Source: Myxococcales bacterium | GTDB taxonomy: Bacteria; Myxococcota_A; Polyangia; Nannocystales; Nannocystaceae | Length of the DNA stretch: 64,000 nucleotides | NCBI GenBank assembly: GCA_020633295.1 | Contig: JACKDW010000020.1 | Coordinates: 1 to 64,000 of the forward strand | Direction of reading: 5' to 3' | In this document: positions 53,600-64,000 of the stretch, in pieces | How positions within the stretch are numbered: position 1 is the first letter of the stretch | Layout of the letters: each line of letters starts with the position of its first letter | Notes under the pieces: model-generated | The model's input: the letters and a program-made list of their open reading frames with translations, nothing else | What the model was told of the DNA's origin: nothing | The model's database searches: none | Position numbers and translations under genes: made by a program

Positions 53600-56500
53600 A
53601 CCATCGCGCTCGAGCTGTACGCGCGCGCCGGCGCCGTCGCGCTCGCCGCGACCGCCTACGAGGCGGCTCCACGCCGCGCTCGAGCGCGCGCGCTCGAGCT
53701 GCTCCCGGCGGACGCCGAGCGCACGCGGCGGCCGCTGTGGCTGCGGCTGCACCTCGACGCGGCCCGGACCGCGTACGCCAGCGACGACTTCCCGCGCGGC
53801 GAGCGGATCGTCGAGCGGCTGCTCGCGCGGGAGCTCGCGCCGCGGGAGCTCGCGGAGCTCGTGCGCGCGCGCTTCGAAGCCTACACGGTCCAGGGGCTCC
53901 ACGAGCGCTCGCTCGAGCTCGGCGCGCAGGCGACCGCGCGCCTCGGCGCGACGGTCTCGATCAAGGTCAACACGCCGCGGCTGCTCTGGGCGGTGATGAA
54001 GAGCAAGCGCGCGATCGATCGGCGCACCGACGCCGAGCTGCGCGCGCTGCCGATCCACGAGGATGAGGTCGAGGACGCGGTCGGCGAGATCATCACCGCG
54101 ATGGGGACCGCCGGCTATCACCTCGACCCGCGGCTGATGATGTACCACGGCGAGCGCGCGCTGCAGCGCGCGCTCTCCCGCGGCGCGAACGTCAACACGG
54201 CGGGCGCCTTCCGCACCCACAGCATCTCGTCGCTGACGATCCTCGGCGACCACGCCAGGGCCACGCGGATGATGCGGATCGCGGACCACTGGGCCGAGCG
54301 CTACCCCGACGCCGAGGCGGACCTGCGCGCGCGCGGGACCGAGCTCTTGATGCTCAAGCCCTGGGACACGGACCCGCGCGAGCTCGTCGGCGAGTTTCAG
54401 GAGCTCGCGCGCCAGAGCGTCGAGCTCGGCGACACGACCTACGCCAACTACTTCCTCAACATGCACCTCGACGCGATGACCTGGGCCGGGCGGCCGCTCC
54501 CCGAGCTCGTCGCCGCCCACGAGCGCGCGCTGGAGACCTGCGACTCCTGGGGCGAGCGCGAGTTCCGGCCGGTGTTCGCGGCCGCGACCGCGCTGATGCG
54601 CGCCGCCGCCGAGGACGCGATGACGCAGGACCACCTCGACGCGCTGCTGCGCGTCAAGGTCCCCTCGAACCGCTACACGACGCTCACGCGCTGCGCGTTC
54701 GTGGCGATCGCGTGCGACCGCCTCGACCTCGCCACGCCGTTCTTGCTCGAGCTGACGCCCGGCATCACGCAGCACGTGCCCGGCATGTACTACGCGGTCT
54801 GGGGCGCCGCGCTCACGGCCCTCGCGACCGCGCTCTCGGCCCACGACGCCCGCCCCGCCCGACGCCGCGCGCTCCTCCGGAGCGCGCGCGCGTACCGGCG
54901 GACCACCGCCAAGTTCGTCGCGCGCTACCCTGGCCGCTACGAGCACGTCGGCAACCTCGTCGACGCCGAGCTCGCCGCGCTCGCCGACGACGCCGGCGCG
55001 GCGCTCGGGCGCTACGAGCTCGCGCGCGCGCACGCGGAGCGCTGCGACATGACGATGCTGCGCGCGCTCGCGTGCCAGCGCGAGATGCAGCAGCTCGCGC
55101 GCGAGGGGCTGCGCGAGCGCGCCGAGAGCATGCGCGAGCCGACGATCGAGCTGCTCGAGCGCTGGGGCGCCCGGGCCCGCGCCGACGCGCTGATCGCCGC
55201 GCGCCCGCGGAGGCGCCGGCGCAGCTACGAGGAGGCCACCGCGGGGAGCTCCCGGGGCGACACGGCGAGCTCGCGCGCGAGCGTCTCGAGCTCCGCCGGC
55301 TCCGCGAGCTCGCGCGCGAGCGCGACGGGCTCCGCGAGGTCGCGCGCGAGCCTCTCGGTCAACGAGTCGCTCGACCTCCACACCGTCCTGAGCGCCTCGC
55401 AGGCGATCTCGGAGGAGCTGAGCATCGACGGCGTGCTGAGCCGCGTGCTCGCGGCCGTCGCCGAGAACACGGGCGCGCGCCGGGCCCTGCTCGCGCTGAC
55501 CCGCGACGGCGAGCTGTACGTCGAGGCGCGGCTCAACGACGGCGAGTACCGCCGCGTCGGCGCGCCGCTGCGCGCGCTCGAGGACGTCCCGCACGCGCTG
55601 CTGCGCCTCGCCAGCCGGCAGCGCGCGCGCGTCGTCATCGACGACGCGTCGCTCGAGGACGCGATCGCCGACGACCCCTACGTCGCCCGCGGCGAGTGCC
55701 GCTCGCTCCTGGTCGCGCCGCTCGTGCGCAAGGGCGACGTCGTCGGCCTGCTGCTGCTCGAGAACGCGTCGATGTCGGGCGCGTTCACCGAGGACCGCAT
55801 AAAGGTCGTCGAGATCCTCGGCACGCAGGCGGCCATCTCCCTCGACAACGCGCAGCTCTACGACGAGCTCGAGGCGCGCGTCGCCCGGCGCACGGCCGAG
55901 CTCGCTGAGCGCAACGCGGCGATGCGCCTCGTGCTCGACAACGTGCGCCAGGGCTTCTTGACCCTCGACCCCGACGCCCAGATCTCGCCCGAGCGCTCCG
56001 CGATCATCTCGCGCTGGTTCGGCGACGCCTGCCAGGGCGACTTCCGCGAGTTCCTCGCGTCGCGCTCCGCGGTGCTCGCGGAGTGGTTCGAGCTCGGCTG
56101 GGACAGCCTGCGCGACGGCTTCTTGCCCCTCGAGGTCTCCGTCGCCCAGCTCCCGCAGCGGCTCGAGCTCGACGCGCGCGTGTTCCAGATCGAGTGGCAC
56201 CCGATCGTCGAGGACGACGACCCCGAGCAGCTCCTCGGCATGCTCGTCGTCATCACCGACATCACCGTCGATCTCGCCAAGGCCGAGGGCGACCGCAAGT
56301 CGCTCGAGCACGTCAAGATCTTCCGGCGGATGTCTCGAGACCCCGTGGGCTTCGCCGAGTTCGTCGAGGAGGCCGATCGGCTCGTCGACCAGATCCGCCG
56401 CGAGCACGACGCCCCGCCCGACGAGCAGCTCGCGTGGCGCAAGCGCTGGCTGCACACGCTCAAGGGCAACTGCTCGATCTTCGGCGTCAACTCGGTCGCG

Positions 56501-57271
56501 TCGACGTGCGCCGAGATCGAGCACGAGCTCGCCGAGACGCGCGCGGCGCTGCAGCCCGAACAGATCGCGCGGCTGCGCCAGCGCTGGGATGAGGTCCTCG
56601 AGTTCGTGCGCAGCGTCGGCGGCGACCGACCGCGCGACATCCGGATCCCCCGCCGCGAGCTCAACGCGCTCATCGAGCGCGCCCGCGGCGTCGCGCCGGA
56701 GCTGGCCGAGGCGCTCGCGCGCTGGACCCTGGAGCCGGTCGCGGACCGCTTCGCCCGCCTCGCGGAGCAGGCGAAGGCGCTCGCGCTGCGCCTCGGGAAG
56801 CCCGAGCTCGTCGTCGAGATCGACGCGGGCGAGCTCCGCCTCGACCCCGAGCGACACCGCGAGCTGTGGTCAAACATGGTCCACGCGGTGCGCAACGCGA
56901 TCGACCACGGCGTGGAGGATCCGGAGATTCGGCGCGCGCGCGGCAAGCCGACGACGGGCCAGCTGCGCCTCTCCGCGACGCGCACCCCTGACCACCTCGT
57001 GATCGAGATCGCCGACGACGGCGGCGGCGTCGACTGGTCCGCGCTGCGCGAGACAGCGCGCGTCGCCGGGCTCCCACACGAGACCCACGCGGAGCTGGTC
57101 GCGGCGATGTGCACCGACGGGATCACCTCGCGCGCCATCGTCACCGACATCTCCGGGCGCGGCGTCGGCATGTCGGCGCTGCTGCAGGCCGTGCGGTCGC
57201 TCGGCGGCGCGATCGAGGTCGAGAGCGAGCTGGCGCGCGGCTCGACGATCCGCGTGCTCTTGCCCGTCTAG
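53600..57271 (+). CDS. Giant hybrid kinase 2, C-terminal half (TPR-GAF-PAS-Hpt-CheA-type ATPase)
   Basis: Same frame as the preceding half; if translated alone the first good start is GTG 53861 (1136 residues), but that lies inside the TPR region. With joint numbering: helical TPR part about 720-1260; Ser-rich linker; GAF 1310-1470 ('ASQAISEELSIDGVLSRVL'); PAS-like 1490-1610; Hpt with His1670 in 'WLHTLKGNCSIFG'; then a CheA-type HATPase with N-box 'VHAVRNAIDHGVEDPEIRR', 'EIADDGGGVDW' and 'SGRGVGMSAL', to LLPV. There is no HisKA dimerisation motif and no CheW-like domain. It therefore autophosphorylates on Hpt like CheA, and must pass phosphate to a separate receiver. CheX and hybrid kinase genes follow. 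Confidence 0.9.
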   Translation, partial: TIALELYARAGAVALAATAYEAAPRRARARALELLPADAERTRRPLWLRLHLDAARTAYASDDFPRGERIVERLLARELAPRELAELVRARFEAYTVQGLHERSLELGAQATARLGATVSIKVNTPRLLWAVMKSKRAIDRRTDAELRALPIHEDEVEDAVGEIITAMGTAGYHLDPRLMMYHGERALQRALSRGANVNTAGAFRTHSISSLTILGDHARATRMMRIADHWAERYPDAEADLRARGTELLMLKPWDTDPRELVGEFQELARQSVELGDTTYANYFLNMHLDAMTWAGRPLPELVAAHERALETCDSWGEREFRPVFAAATALMRAAAEDAMTQDHLDALLRVKVPSNRYTTLTRCAFVAIACDRLDLATPFLLELTPGITQHVPGMYYAVWGAALTALATALSAHDARPARRRALLRSARAYRRTTAKFVARYPGRYEHVGNLVDAELAALADDAGAALGRYELARAHAERCDMTMLRALACQREMQQLAREGLRERAESMREPTIELLERWGARARADALIAARPRRRRRSYEEATAGSSRGDTASSRASVSSSAGSASSRASATGSARSRASLSVNESLDLHTVLSASQAISEELSIDGVLSRVLAAVAENTGARRALLALTRDGELYVEARLNDGEYRRVGAPLRALEDVPHALLRLASRQRARVVIDDASLEDAIADDPYVARGECRSLLVAPLVRKGDVVGLLLLENASMSGAFTEDRIKVVEILGTQAAISLDNAQLYDELEARVARRTAELAERNAAMRLVLDNVRQGFLTLDPDAQISPERSAIISRWFGDACQGDFREFLASRSAVLAEWFELGWDSLRDGFLPLEVSVAQLPQRLELDARVFQIEWHPIVEDDDPEQLLGMLVVITDITVDLAKAEGDRKSLEHVKIFRRMSRDPVGFAEFVEEADRLVDQIRREHDAPPDEQLAWRKRWLHTLKGNCSIFGVNSVASTCAEIEHELAETRAALQPEQIARLRQRWDEVLEFVRSVGGDRPRDIRIPRRELNALIERARGVAPELAEALARWTLEPVADRFARLAEQAKALALRLGKPELVVEIDAGELRLDPERHRELWSNMVHAVRNAIDHGVEDPEIRRARGKPTTGQLRLSATRTPDHLVIEIADDGGGVDWSALRETARVAGLPHETHAELVAAMCTDGITSRAIVTDISGRGVGMSALLQAVRSLGGAIEVESELARGSTIRVLLPV

Positions 57272-57643
57272 CCCGGAAAACCGCTCCCGACGCGCCTCCT
57301 CGAACGCACGCGCCGCGCGGGCATCGGGCCGCTGCGCGACGCCGACGGACGTCCCCCTTCCGGGCGGCGAGGTCGCGTCGAGCCGCGTCGAGCCGCGCGC
57401 CTGTCGGTGATGGTCGTCGCGGGTGACCGCGTCGCTCGCAGACGGTGCGCCGCGCGCCCACAGGCGCACCCCGGCGCGGGACACCGCGACCGTTCGCGCC
57501 GCGTGTATGTTCACCGGGAGATGCCCGATGGGACACTTCGCCACACCGCGCAAGCGAAAATACTGCTTGATAAACCATGTCTCTTAGAACATTTTTCAAA
57601 TGTTGGCGAAGACGACTAGGACGCGGTCGTCAACAGGTGTTCC
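57272..57643. promoter_or_regulatory. Intergenic region with AT-rich island
   Basis: 370 bases between the giant kinase and the CheX-like gene. The first 250 bases are GC-rich and empty. From 57555 to 57605 the DNA is AT-rich and contains the degenerate palindrome at 57577. The CheX promoter is probably here, so CheX need not depend on the kinase transcript. Confidence 0.45.
57577..57592. promoter_or_regulatory. Degenerate copy of the ATGTCT-N4-AGACAT palindrome
   Basis: ATGTCTCTTAGAACAT keeps the left arm of the motif and ACAT of the right arm, followed by TTTTTC. It is 52 bases upstream of the CheX-like start codon. Confidence 0.35.
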
Positions 57644-58171
57644 ATGAGCCAGGTTATCCAGACGATCGACGCGATCTCGCAGCGCGCGTGCGAGGCGATG
57701 TTCCCGGGCGGCTTCCGCCGGCGCGCGCCGCAGGACACGGTCAGCCCCGCCCCTGGGCTCGTCGCGGTGATCGGCTTCTCCGGCGATCGCATGCGCGGCG
57801 CGCTCGGCATCACCGCGCCGAGCCGCGCGATCGCGGCGATGCACCCGCTCGCGGGCGAGGGCCTCCCGCTGGGCGAGGACGACATCGAGGACTGGATCGC
57901 CGAGCTCGCCAACCAGCTGCTCGGGCGCATCAAGGGCGAGCTGATGTCGCACGGCGTGACGCTCTGGATCGCGTCGCCGGTGCTGCTGCGCGGCATCTCG
58001 CTGCAGATCGCGACGCGCCCGCAAGACGGGCTGTGCACCTACTCCTTCGTCGGCGCCGCCGGCTCGCTGGTGGTCTGGATCGACTTCAAGTACCCCGCGG
58101 AGCTCGTGCTCGAGGAGCTCCCGGTCGAGCGACGCGCCCACCACACCGCCGGCGAGATGCTGCTGTTCTGA
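57644..58171 (+). CDS. CheX-like phosphatase domain protein
   Basis: 175 residues, intact, from ATG 57644 after CAGGTG. The whole protein is one CheX/CheC-type domain: 'PGLVAVIGFSGDRMRGALGI', then the helix 'IEDWIAELANQLLGRIKGEL' with the E-x2-N catalytic motif (ELAN), and strand 'YSFVGAAGSLVVWIDFKY'. CheX dimers dephosphorylate response regulators such as CheY. Its place between a CheA-type kinase and a kinase with a receiver suggests it resets one of their receivers. Cytoplasmic. Confidence 0.88.
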   Translation: MSQVIQTIDAISQRACEAMFPGGFRRRAPQDTVSPAPGLVAVIGFSGDRMRGALGITAPSRAIAAMHPLAGEGLPLGEDDIEDWIAELANQLLGRIKGELMSHGVTLWIASPVLLRGISLQIATRPQDGLCTYSFVGAAGSLVVWIDFKYPAELVLEELPVERRAHHTAGEMLLF

Positions 58172-58213
58172 GCCGCCGCCCGCCGCCCGCCGCCTCCCAC
58201 CGGACCCATCGCG

Positions 58214-59996
<1,783 letters not shown>

Positions 59997-60045
59997 CTTG
60001 ACCGCGCGCGACGCTGACGCGACACTGGCGACGTGGTCGTCCTAC

Positions 60046-61325
60046 ATGCTCGAACAGACATATTCGTTCGGGCGCCGGGCCGCCCGCGCCGCGACGGCCG
60101 CGCTCGCGCGCTGTGCTTGGCGCTGCTCGCCGGCGGCTGCGTCAGCCCGACGACCGGCGCGCGCCAGCAAGAGCGGACGATCGCGCGCGAGCTGCAGCAG
60201 CTCACGCTGCCGATCGCGCCGCGCGCGGAGACCCTCGCGCTCGAGCCCGGCGTGCGGGCGCGCCTGTCCGGGGGCGTCGTCGACATCGATGACGTCTCCG
60301 TGTGGGCGACGGTCTCCGACACCGCCCGAGCGGAGCGCGACGACGAGGCGCCGACGCCCGCCTGGACGCGCGTCCGCGGGCTCCGCCTCGTCGCGGCCGG
60401 GTCGGCGCCGAGCAACCCGGCGCTGGCGACCGCGTTCACGACCGCGGCCCGCGGCGCGCGAGCTGGGCGCGCCGCCGCGGGACAAGAGCCGAGCGAGCGC
60501 TACACGCTCTTCGCGGCCGCGGACGCGCGCTACGCCGAGGTCGTGGAGGTCATGTACAACGCCGCCCGGGGCGAGCTCTCGCCGCCGCGCGTCGCGGTGC
60601 GCACCAAGGGCGGAGAGCTCGGCGCGCTGCCGGTGTGGATCCAGCGCTACTGCGCGATCCCGGCGGACGAGCCGCGCGTCTACACGCTGCACGGCGCGAG
60701 CTGCTACGCGCCGCGCGTGTCCGTTCTCGAGGACATCGTGGCGGTGCGGGGCCGCGCGACGGTGCCGGCCGGCGAGTGCTTGTATGTCCACACGGCGCGT
60801 GAGAGGCCCCTTCCGCCAGGTTTTATGCGAGACGGCGGCGCGCTCGGCGAGGCGCGCGGCGACGGGGAGTTCGGGCGCGGCGGGCTCGGGCTCGTGCGCG
60901 CAGGGCTGCTCGCGAGTCGGCGCGCCGCGAGCGAGGACGCCGACGACGAGGACGCCGACGACGAGGACGTCGAGGACGCCGACGACGAGGACGTCGAGGA
61001 GGACGCCGACGACCTGGACGACGGCGACGCGAACGCGCCAGAATCCCGCTCCGACGCGGACGCCCCGCCCCGCCCCGCCCCGCCGTCAGAGCCGTGTCGC
61101 GCGCTCGAGCTCGCGGCGCTCGAGCGCGACGCGGAGCTGCTGCGCGCGGCCATCGAGGCGCTGGCCGAGGGCGACGAGCCGTGTCCCCAGGCCACGCTCG
61201 ACGCGAGCGACGCGACGCGCTGGCAGGCCGTGATCACGACCTTCGACGCGCTGCGCTCGCTGGGCTACACGCACGTGTCGCTCGCCGCAGGCGCGCCGCC
61301 GGAGCCCTGCGGGGAGGAGCGCTGA
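60046..61325 (+). CDS. Lipoprotein with two ExbD/TolR-like periplasmic segments and acidic linker
   Basis: About 425 residues. The best start is ATG 60046 ('MLEQTYSFGRRAARAATAAL'), joined with one indel near 60110 to 'LCLALLAGGC' (lipobox); after that the frame is intact to 61325. Two segments resemble the periplasmic fold of ExbD/TolR: 'LFAAADARYAEVVEVMYNAA' near 165, and 'QAVITTFDALRSLGYTHVSL' near the C-terminus. They are separated by a run of Asp-Glu-Asp-Ala repeats (60935-61020). No ExbD membrane helix or Asp is present, so it is not a motor subunit. A role as a soluble partner of a Tol/Exb-like system is my inference. Confidence 0.65.
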
Positions 61326-61340
61326 GACGGCGCGCGCTGG

Positions 61341-61634
61341 CTACCCCTCGGTGAAGTCCGAGATCACCGTGAACGCGCCGCACGCGGGGCAGAGCACCTC
61401 GGCGTCCTCCCACGAGTTGCCGTTGGGATAGCTGTGGCCCCAGTTGCCGTAGATCTGCAGGAGGCCCTCGGTCGCCCCGCAGCCGCCGCACGCGTGCCCG
61501 CAGCGCACGCCGGATCCGTGCCAGGTCTCCCACAGGCCGTCGCCGTCCTTGATGATGACCTTCGCCGGCAGCTCGCGAAAATTCGCGGGCGCCCAGCGGG
61601 GCGCGTCCGAGACCGTGATCGTGCGTCTCGCCAT
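61341..61634 (-). CDS. Small Zn-ribbon-like protein
   Basis: 97 residues, intact, from ATG 61634. It has four or five Cys in two groups, 'VRCGHACGGCGATEG' and 'VLCPACGAFTVISDF', which would fit a zinc ribbon, and a Trp-rich N-terminal half ('DGLWETWHGSG'). No membrane segment or signal peptide. The family is not recognised. It is convergent with the ExbD-like lipoprotein, 15 bases apart. Confidence 0.7.
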   Translation of the reverse strand: MARRTITVSDAPRWAPANFRELPAKVIIKDGDGLWETWHGSGVRCGHACGGCGATEGLLQIYGNWGHSYPNGNSWEDAEVLCPACGAFTVISDFTEG

Positions 61635-61682
61635 GGGTCTTGTTGGACATGGTACCGCAGCGGCGCGGCGTGCCGCGTACGC

Positions 61683-62486
61683 TCACGGCTCCGCGTCGCG
61701 CTCCTGACAGCGGGCGTAGGATCGTCCGCCTGGCCCTCGGGACACACGGACGCAGCGCTCGTCCACCGCCCAGGGCCCGGGGGTGTCGAGCGCCCCGTCG
61801 CCGACGGCGGAGCACGACCACAGCGCGCGCTCCTCCCCGGACGCGTCGCGCGGCCGCGCGCGGACCCGCGTCCGCGCGCACGCGAGCTCGAGACGCTGCG
61901 GCGCGGGCTCACACGGCGCGCGCGTCTCGCGATCGGCCGTGTCGAGCGAGGCGCGCTCGCACGCGCGCTCGCCCGGCGCGACGATCAGGCGCAGGCCGCC
62001 GTCCGCGTCGGTCCACCGGCCGCGCCACGCGGTCTCCCAGCGGCGGCGCTTCTCGGTGTGGCCGCGGCCCGAGAGCAGCAGCGACTCCGAGTGCGCGCCG
62101 CGCTCGGCGATCGTCACGTCGCCGTCCGCCGCGAAGGAGATCGTGATCGCGGCGTCGAGCTCCTCCCCGTCGGCGCCGCCGTCGAAGTGCCGGTTGTAGG
62201 AGGCGACGAGCTGCCCCGACAACGACGCGGGCGCGCGCCCGGTCGGCGCGGCGAGCTCGATCGGCGGCGGCTCCGAGGGCGCGTCGGGCGGAGCCGACAC
62301 GGCGGGATCGAGGAGATCGCCTGCGGGCGCCGCCGTGCTCGAGGCGTCGACGACCGGCGCCGGCGCGCGCGCGACCGGGCTCGGCCCGCGCTCTACACCG
62401 GTGCAGGCGGCCAGCAGCAGCGCGGCGGACACCCGCGCGAGCGGGCGACCACGGGCGCCGGGGGGTCTCGTCGCGCGCGACAGCAA
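61683..62486 (-). CDS. Lipoprotein of unknown function
   Basis: About 267 residues. The frame is open far upstream, but that part overlaps the divergent cupin gene; the likely start is TTG 62486 or GTG 62432, giving 'LARVSAALLLAACTG' with lipobox LAAC. A Pro/Ala-rich linker follows, then a beta-rich domain ('QLVASYNRHFDGG', 'ITISFAADGDVTIAERG', 'AWRGRWTDADGGLRL') with several Cys ('ERACERASLD', 'RAPCEPAP', 'LACARTRV', 'ERCVRVS'). The domain is not recognised. Frame intact. Confidence 0.65.
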   Translation of the reverse strand: MLSRATRPPGARGRPLARVSAALLLAACTGVERGPSPVARAPAPVVDASSTAAPAGDLLDPAVSAPPDAPSEPPPIELAAPTGRAPASLSGQLVASYNRHFDGGADGEELDAAITISFAADGDVTIAERGAHSESLLLSGRGHTEKRRRWETAWRGRWTDADGGLRLIVAPGERACERASLDTADRETRAPCEPAPQRLELACARTRVRARPRDASGEERALWSCSAVGDGALDTPGPWAVDERCVRVSRGPGGRSYARCQERDAEP

Positions 62487-62526
62487 GGCCGTGATCCTAC
62501 ACGAGCGCTCGTGTAGCCTCGAGGCC

Positions 62527-62874
62527 ATGTCCGCGACCGTACGCAAGGGCGACGCGTTCCAGCGCGAGGCGCTGTTCGGAGGCCACGGGACCGTGCAGGT
62601 CTGGGACCTCCTCGCCGGCCGCGCCGCGCCGCCCTTCGCCGCGGCGCTCTCGTGCGAGCTGGCCGCGGGCGGGCTCGTCGGGCCGCACAAGCAGGATCAG
62701 TTCCCCGAGATCGTGATCGGACTCGAGGGACAGGGACAGGCGCGCGTCAACGGCGTGGTCCAGCCGCTCAACCCCGGGGACGTCGTGCACCTGCCGCTCG
62801 GCCACGTGCTGGAGCTGCGCAACGCCTCGCAGGTCGAGCCGCTGCGCTACCTGATCATCAAGGCGCGCGCGTAG
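62527..62874 (+). CDS. Small cupin-domain protein
   Basis: 115 residues from ATG 62527, intact. A single cupin-2 barrel: 'GGLVGPHKQDQFPEIVIGLEG' (the first cupin motif, with His but Gln/Asp in place of the second His), 'VNGVVQPLNPGDVVHLPLGH' (second motif with the terminal His) and 'LELRNAS'. A metal site may be partial (two His, one Glu). The function is unknown: binding, dioxygenase or isomerase are all possible. It is divergent from a lipoprotein, and its last 17 bases overlap the convergent TPR gene. Confidence 0.82.
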   Translation: MSATVRKGDAFQREALFGGHGTVQVWDLLAGRAAPPFAAALSCELAAGGLVGPHKQDQFPEIVIGLEGQGQARVNGVVQPLNPGDVVHLPLGHVLELRNASQVEPLRYLIIKARA

Positions 62875-64000
62875 CCGCGCGGCCCCGCGCGCGCCTAGTC
62901 TTAGTCTCGTCGAGCTCGAGGTACCGGCGGGCGAGCGCCTCGCGGAGCGGCGCGACGCAGAAGCGCGCCGCGTCGCGCCAGCGCGCGACCTGATCGGGCA
63001 GCTGCACGTAGAGCCGCCCGCGGCGATCGAGGTACGTCAGCGTCCTCGAGGAGCGGTTCCCTCGCATGAGCCGCAGCGCCTCCTCGAGCACGCGCGGCGC
63101 GTCCGCGAGCGCGACGCGCGTGCTGGCTGACGCCCCGTCCGCGCGCGTCGCCTCCCAGATCAGCAGCGGCGCGCGCGACTGCACGACGTCGAGGGCGCGG
63201 CGCGCCTCGTCGCGCCGCCCGAGCTCTTGGTTGGCGAGCGCGTAGTTGATCCAGCCGCCGAGGCGGAAGGTGTCGCCAGCGTTGACCGCCTTGTCGAGGT
63301 GCTCGAGCGCGCGCGTCGGCTCGCCGCGCCTTCGCCAGAGCTCGCCCTGGTACGTGTGCGTCGCCTCTTCCGGCAGGTACGTGTAGTCCTCGCGCCCCTC
63401 GGCCCAGCGGGCGAGCGCCCGCTCGTGCTGACCGAGCAGCATGTACGACGCGCCCGCGCCCACGTACCCCCAGCGCGTGCGCGTCGCCCTCCAGACCTCG
63501 TCGAAGACGGCGGCGGCGCGCTCGTAGTCGCCGATCCAGAGGCTGATCTCGGCGCTGTAGGTCGCGGCGAAGGGGACCTCCGGGTACGCGCGCGCGAACG
63601 CGTCAAAGCCCGCGCGCACCTCCTCCGGGGGGTGTCGTCGCAGCCGCTCCTGCAGCGTCTGCGCGCGCAGGCGCGGCGAGTCGACGTGCGGGGCCAGCTC
63701 CAGCGGCGCTCCTGGGGCGCGCGTGAAGGTCCGCAGGCTCGAGAGGTTGCCGCCGAGGCGCTCGAGCGCGCGGCGGGTGAGCGCGAGGAGCTGTTCGGGG
63801 TCGTCGAGCGCGAGCGGCTCGCGCTCGTCGGCGAACACGTCGCGCAGGATGCTGCGAAAGATGTAGGCTGTCCTTCCCGTCAGGTAGTACCGCTTCGGGT
63901 CGCGCGCGCACTCGGCCAGGACGCGCACGAGCTGCCACGCCGTGGAGTCGTCGAAGCCGCCCTCGACGCACGCGTCGGCGGCCTCGGCCGCGCGCCCGAG
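62858..64000 (-). CDS. TPR-containing protein, N-terminus beyond the window
   Basis: The frame is open from the right edge (64000) to the stop at 62858, 380 visible residues. It has TPR-like helical pairs: 'PEEVRAGFDAFARAYPEVPF', 'YERAAAVFDEVWRATRTRWG', 'QHERALARWAEGREDYTYLP', 'GEPTRALEHLDKAVNAGD' and 'ELGRRDEARRALDVVQSRAP'. It ends with an Arg-rich tail. The protein may be the C-terminal part of a Ser/Thr kinase-TPR or similar regulator, common in myxobacteria, but the visible part has no catalytic motif. Confidence 0.75.
   Translation of the reverse strand, partial: LGRAAEAADACVEGGFDDSTAWQLVRVLAECARDPKRYYLTGRTAYIFRSILRDVFADEREPLALDDPEQLLALTRRALERLGGNLSSLRTFTRAPGAPLELAPHVDSPRLRAQTLQERLRRHPPEEVRAGFDAFARAYPEVPFAATYSAEISLWIGDYERAAAVFDEVWRATRTRWGYVGAGASYMLLGQHERALARWAEGREDYTYLPEEATHTYQGELWRRRGEPTRALEHLDKAVNAGDTFRLGGWINYALANQELGRRDEARRALDVVQSRAPLLIWEATRADGASASTRVALADAPRVLEEALRLMRGNRSSRTLTYLDRRGRLYVQLPDQVARWRDAARFCVAPLREALARRYLELDETKTRRARGRAATRAP

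Noticed and set aside
51404..56857. 1800-codon minus-strand frame opposite the second giant kinase
   Set aside because: Low-complexity Arg/Ala/Glu composition, antisense of a gene with many conserved motifs.
53861..57271. A separate gene starting at GTG 53861
   Set aside because: The start lies inside the TPR region, has no ribosome binding site, and the frame upstream to the TGA at 53597 is coding-like and in phase with the kinase half.
57407..57619. Small plus-strand frame ending 'LLDKPCLLEHFSNVGEDD'
   Set aside because: Its protein-like look comes from an AT-rich promoter island with codons (ATA, TTA, CTT) foreign to this genome. No ribosome binding site, and it overlaps the palindrome.
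60046..60065. ATGCTCGAACAGACAT as a further copy of the palindrome
   Set aside because: Only the right arm matches, and it is the coding start of the ExbD-like lipoprotein.

Overview
The window is very GC-rich DNA with strong third-position GC. It carries many lipoproteins with Ser/Thr-rich or (Gly-Asp)n linkers, MopE-type DCDD motifs, Cys-rich repeats, RCC1 repeats and a P-domain. It also has two giant Ser/Thr-kinase/ATPase/histidine-kinase hybrids. This mix is typical of predatory or social myxobacteria (Myxococcota), and most resembles the Nannocystaceae. The family placement is an inference from protein style; there is no rRNA, tRNA or other phylogenetic marker in the window. I found no insertion sequence, CRISPR array, phage gene or origin.

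Layout. 0-5.5 kb: glycogen debranching enzyme GlgX overlapping a DUF1707 protein, a Sel1-repeat lipoprotein and an unknown protein. 5.5-9.8 kb: an ABM-type small enzyme divergent from a stand-alone adenylation-thiolation-reductase (NRPS-like) protein. 9.8-17.2 kb: a 1970-residue STK-AAA-GAF-PAS-histidine kinase followed by a REC-adenylate cyclase. 17.2-18.5 kb: an intergenic region with a palindrome and a possible small RNA, then a TetR/SDR divergent pair with two identical operators. 19.4-24 kb: P-domain lipoprotein, TolC/OprM-type efflux lipoprotein, Cys-rich lipoprotein. 24-29.2 kb: TesB thioesterase divergent from an AbfD-like dehydratase, then MalQ and a persulfide-dioxygenase-like MBL protein. 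29.2-36 kb: RCC1 lipoprotein, serine beta-lactamase-like hydrolase, lipoproteins, glucokinase, TPR lipoprotein. 36.3-44.5 kb: two FtsX/LolE-type permeases, an acyl-CoA-binding protein, lipoproteins, an OmpA protein with a clear terminator, and an MopE-type lipoprotein. 44.9-51 kb: GST, RlmL-like methyltransferase, ThDP enzyme, hotdog thioesterase, TIGR01777 epimerase, lipoprotein. 51.4-60 kb: a signalling cluster (second giant kinase with a CheA-type Hpt/ATPase core, a CheX-like phosphatase, a hybrid histidine kinase). 60-64 kb: lipoproteins, a Zn-ribbon protein, a cupin and a TPR protein cut by the window edge.

Sequence quality matters for every user of this annotation. Most genes between about 17.7 and 41 kb are broken by one to eight single-base indels, usually in G/C runs, yet keep all catalytic motifs in the right order. 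Most genes before and after that block are intact. The simplest reading is uncorrected sequencing or assembly indels, not real decay, so genes labelled pseudogene here may well be intact in the organism.

Themes. Carbon storage and glucose entry (glgX, malQ, glk), acyl-CoA chemistry (tesB, acbP, the AbfD-like enzyme, hotdog thioesterase, A-T-R reductase) and multi-input phosphorelay signalling. A 16-bp palindrome of the form ATGTCT-N4-AGACAT recurs in AT-rich intergenic islands at 17512, 30368 and 32140, with a looser copy at 57577. It may be the operator of an unidentified regulator.
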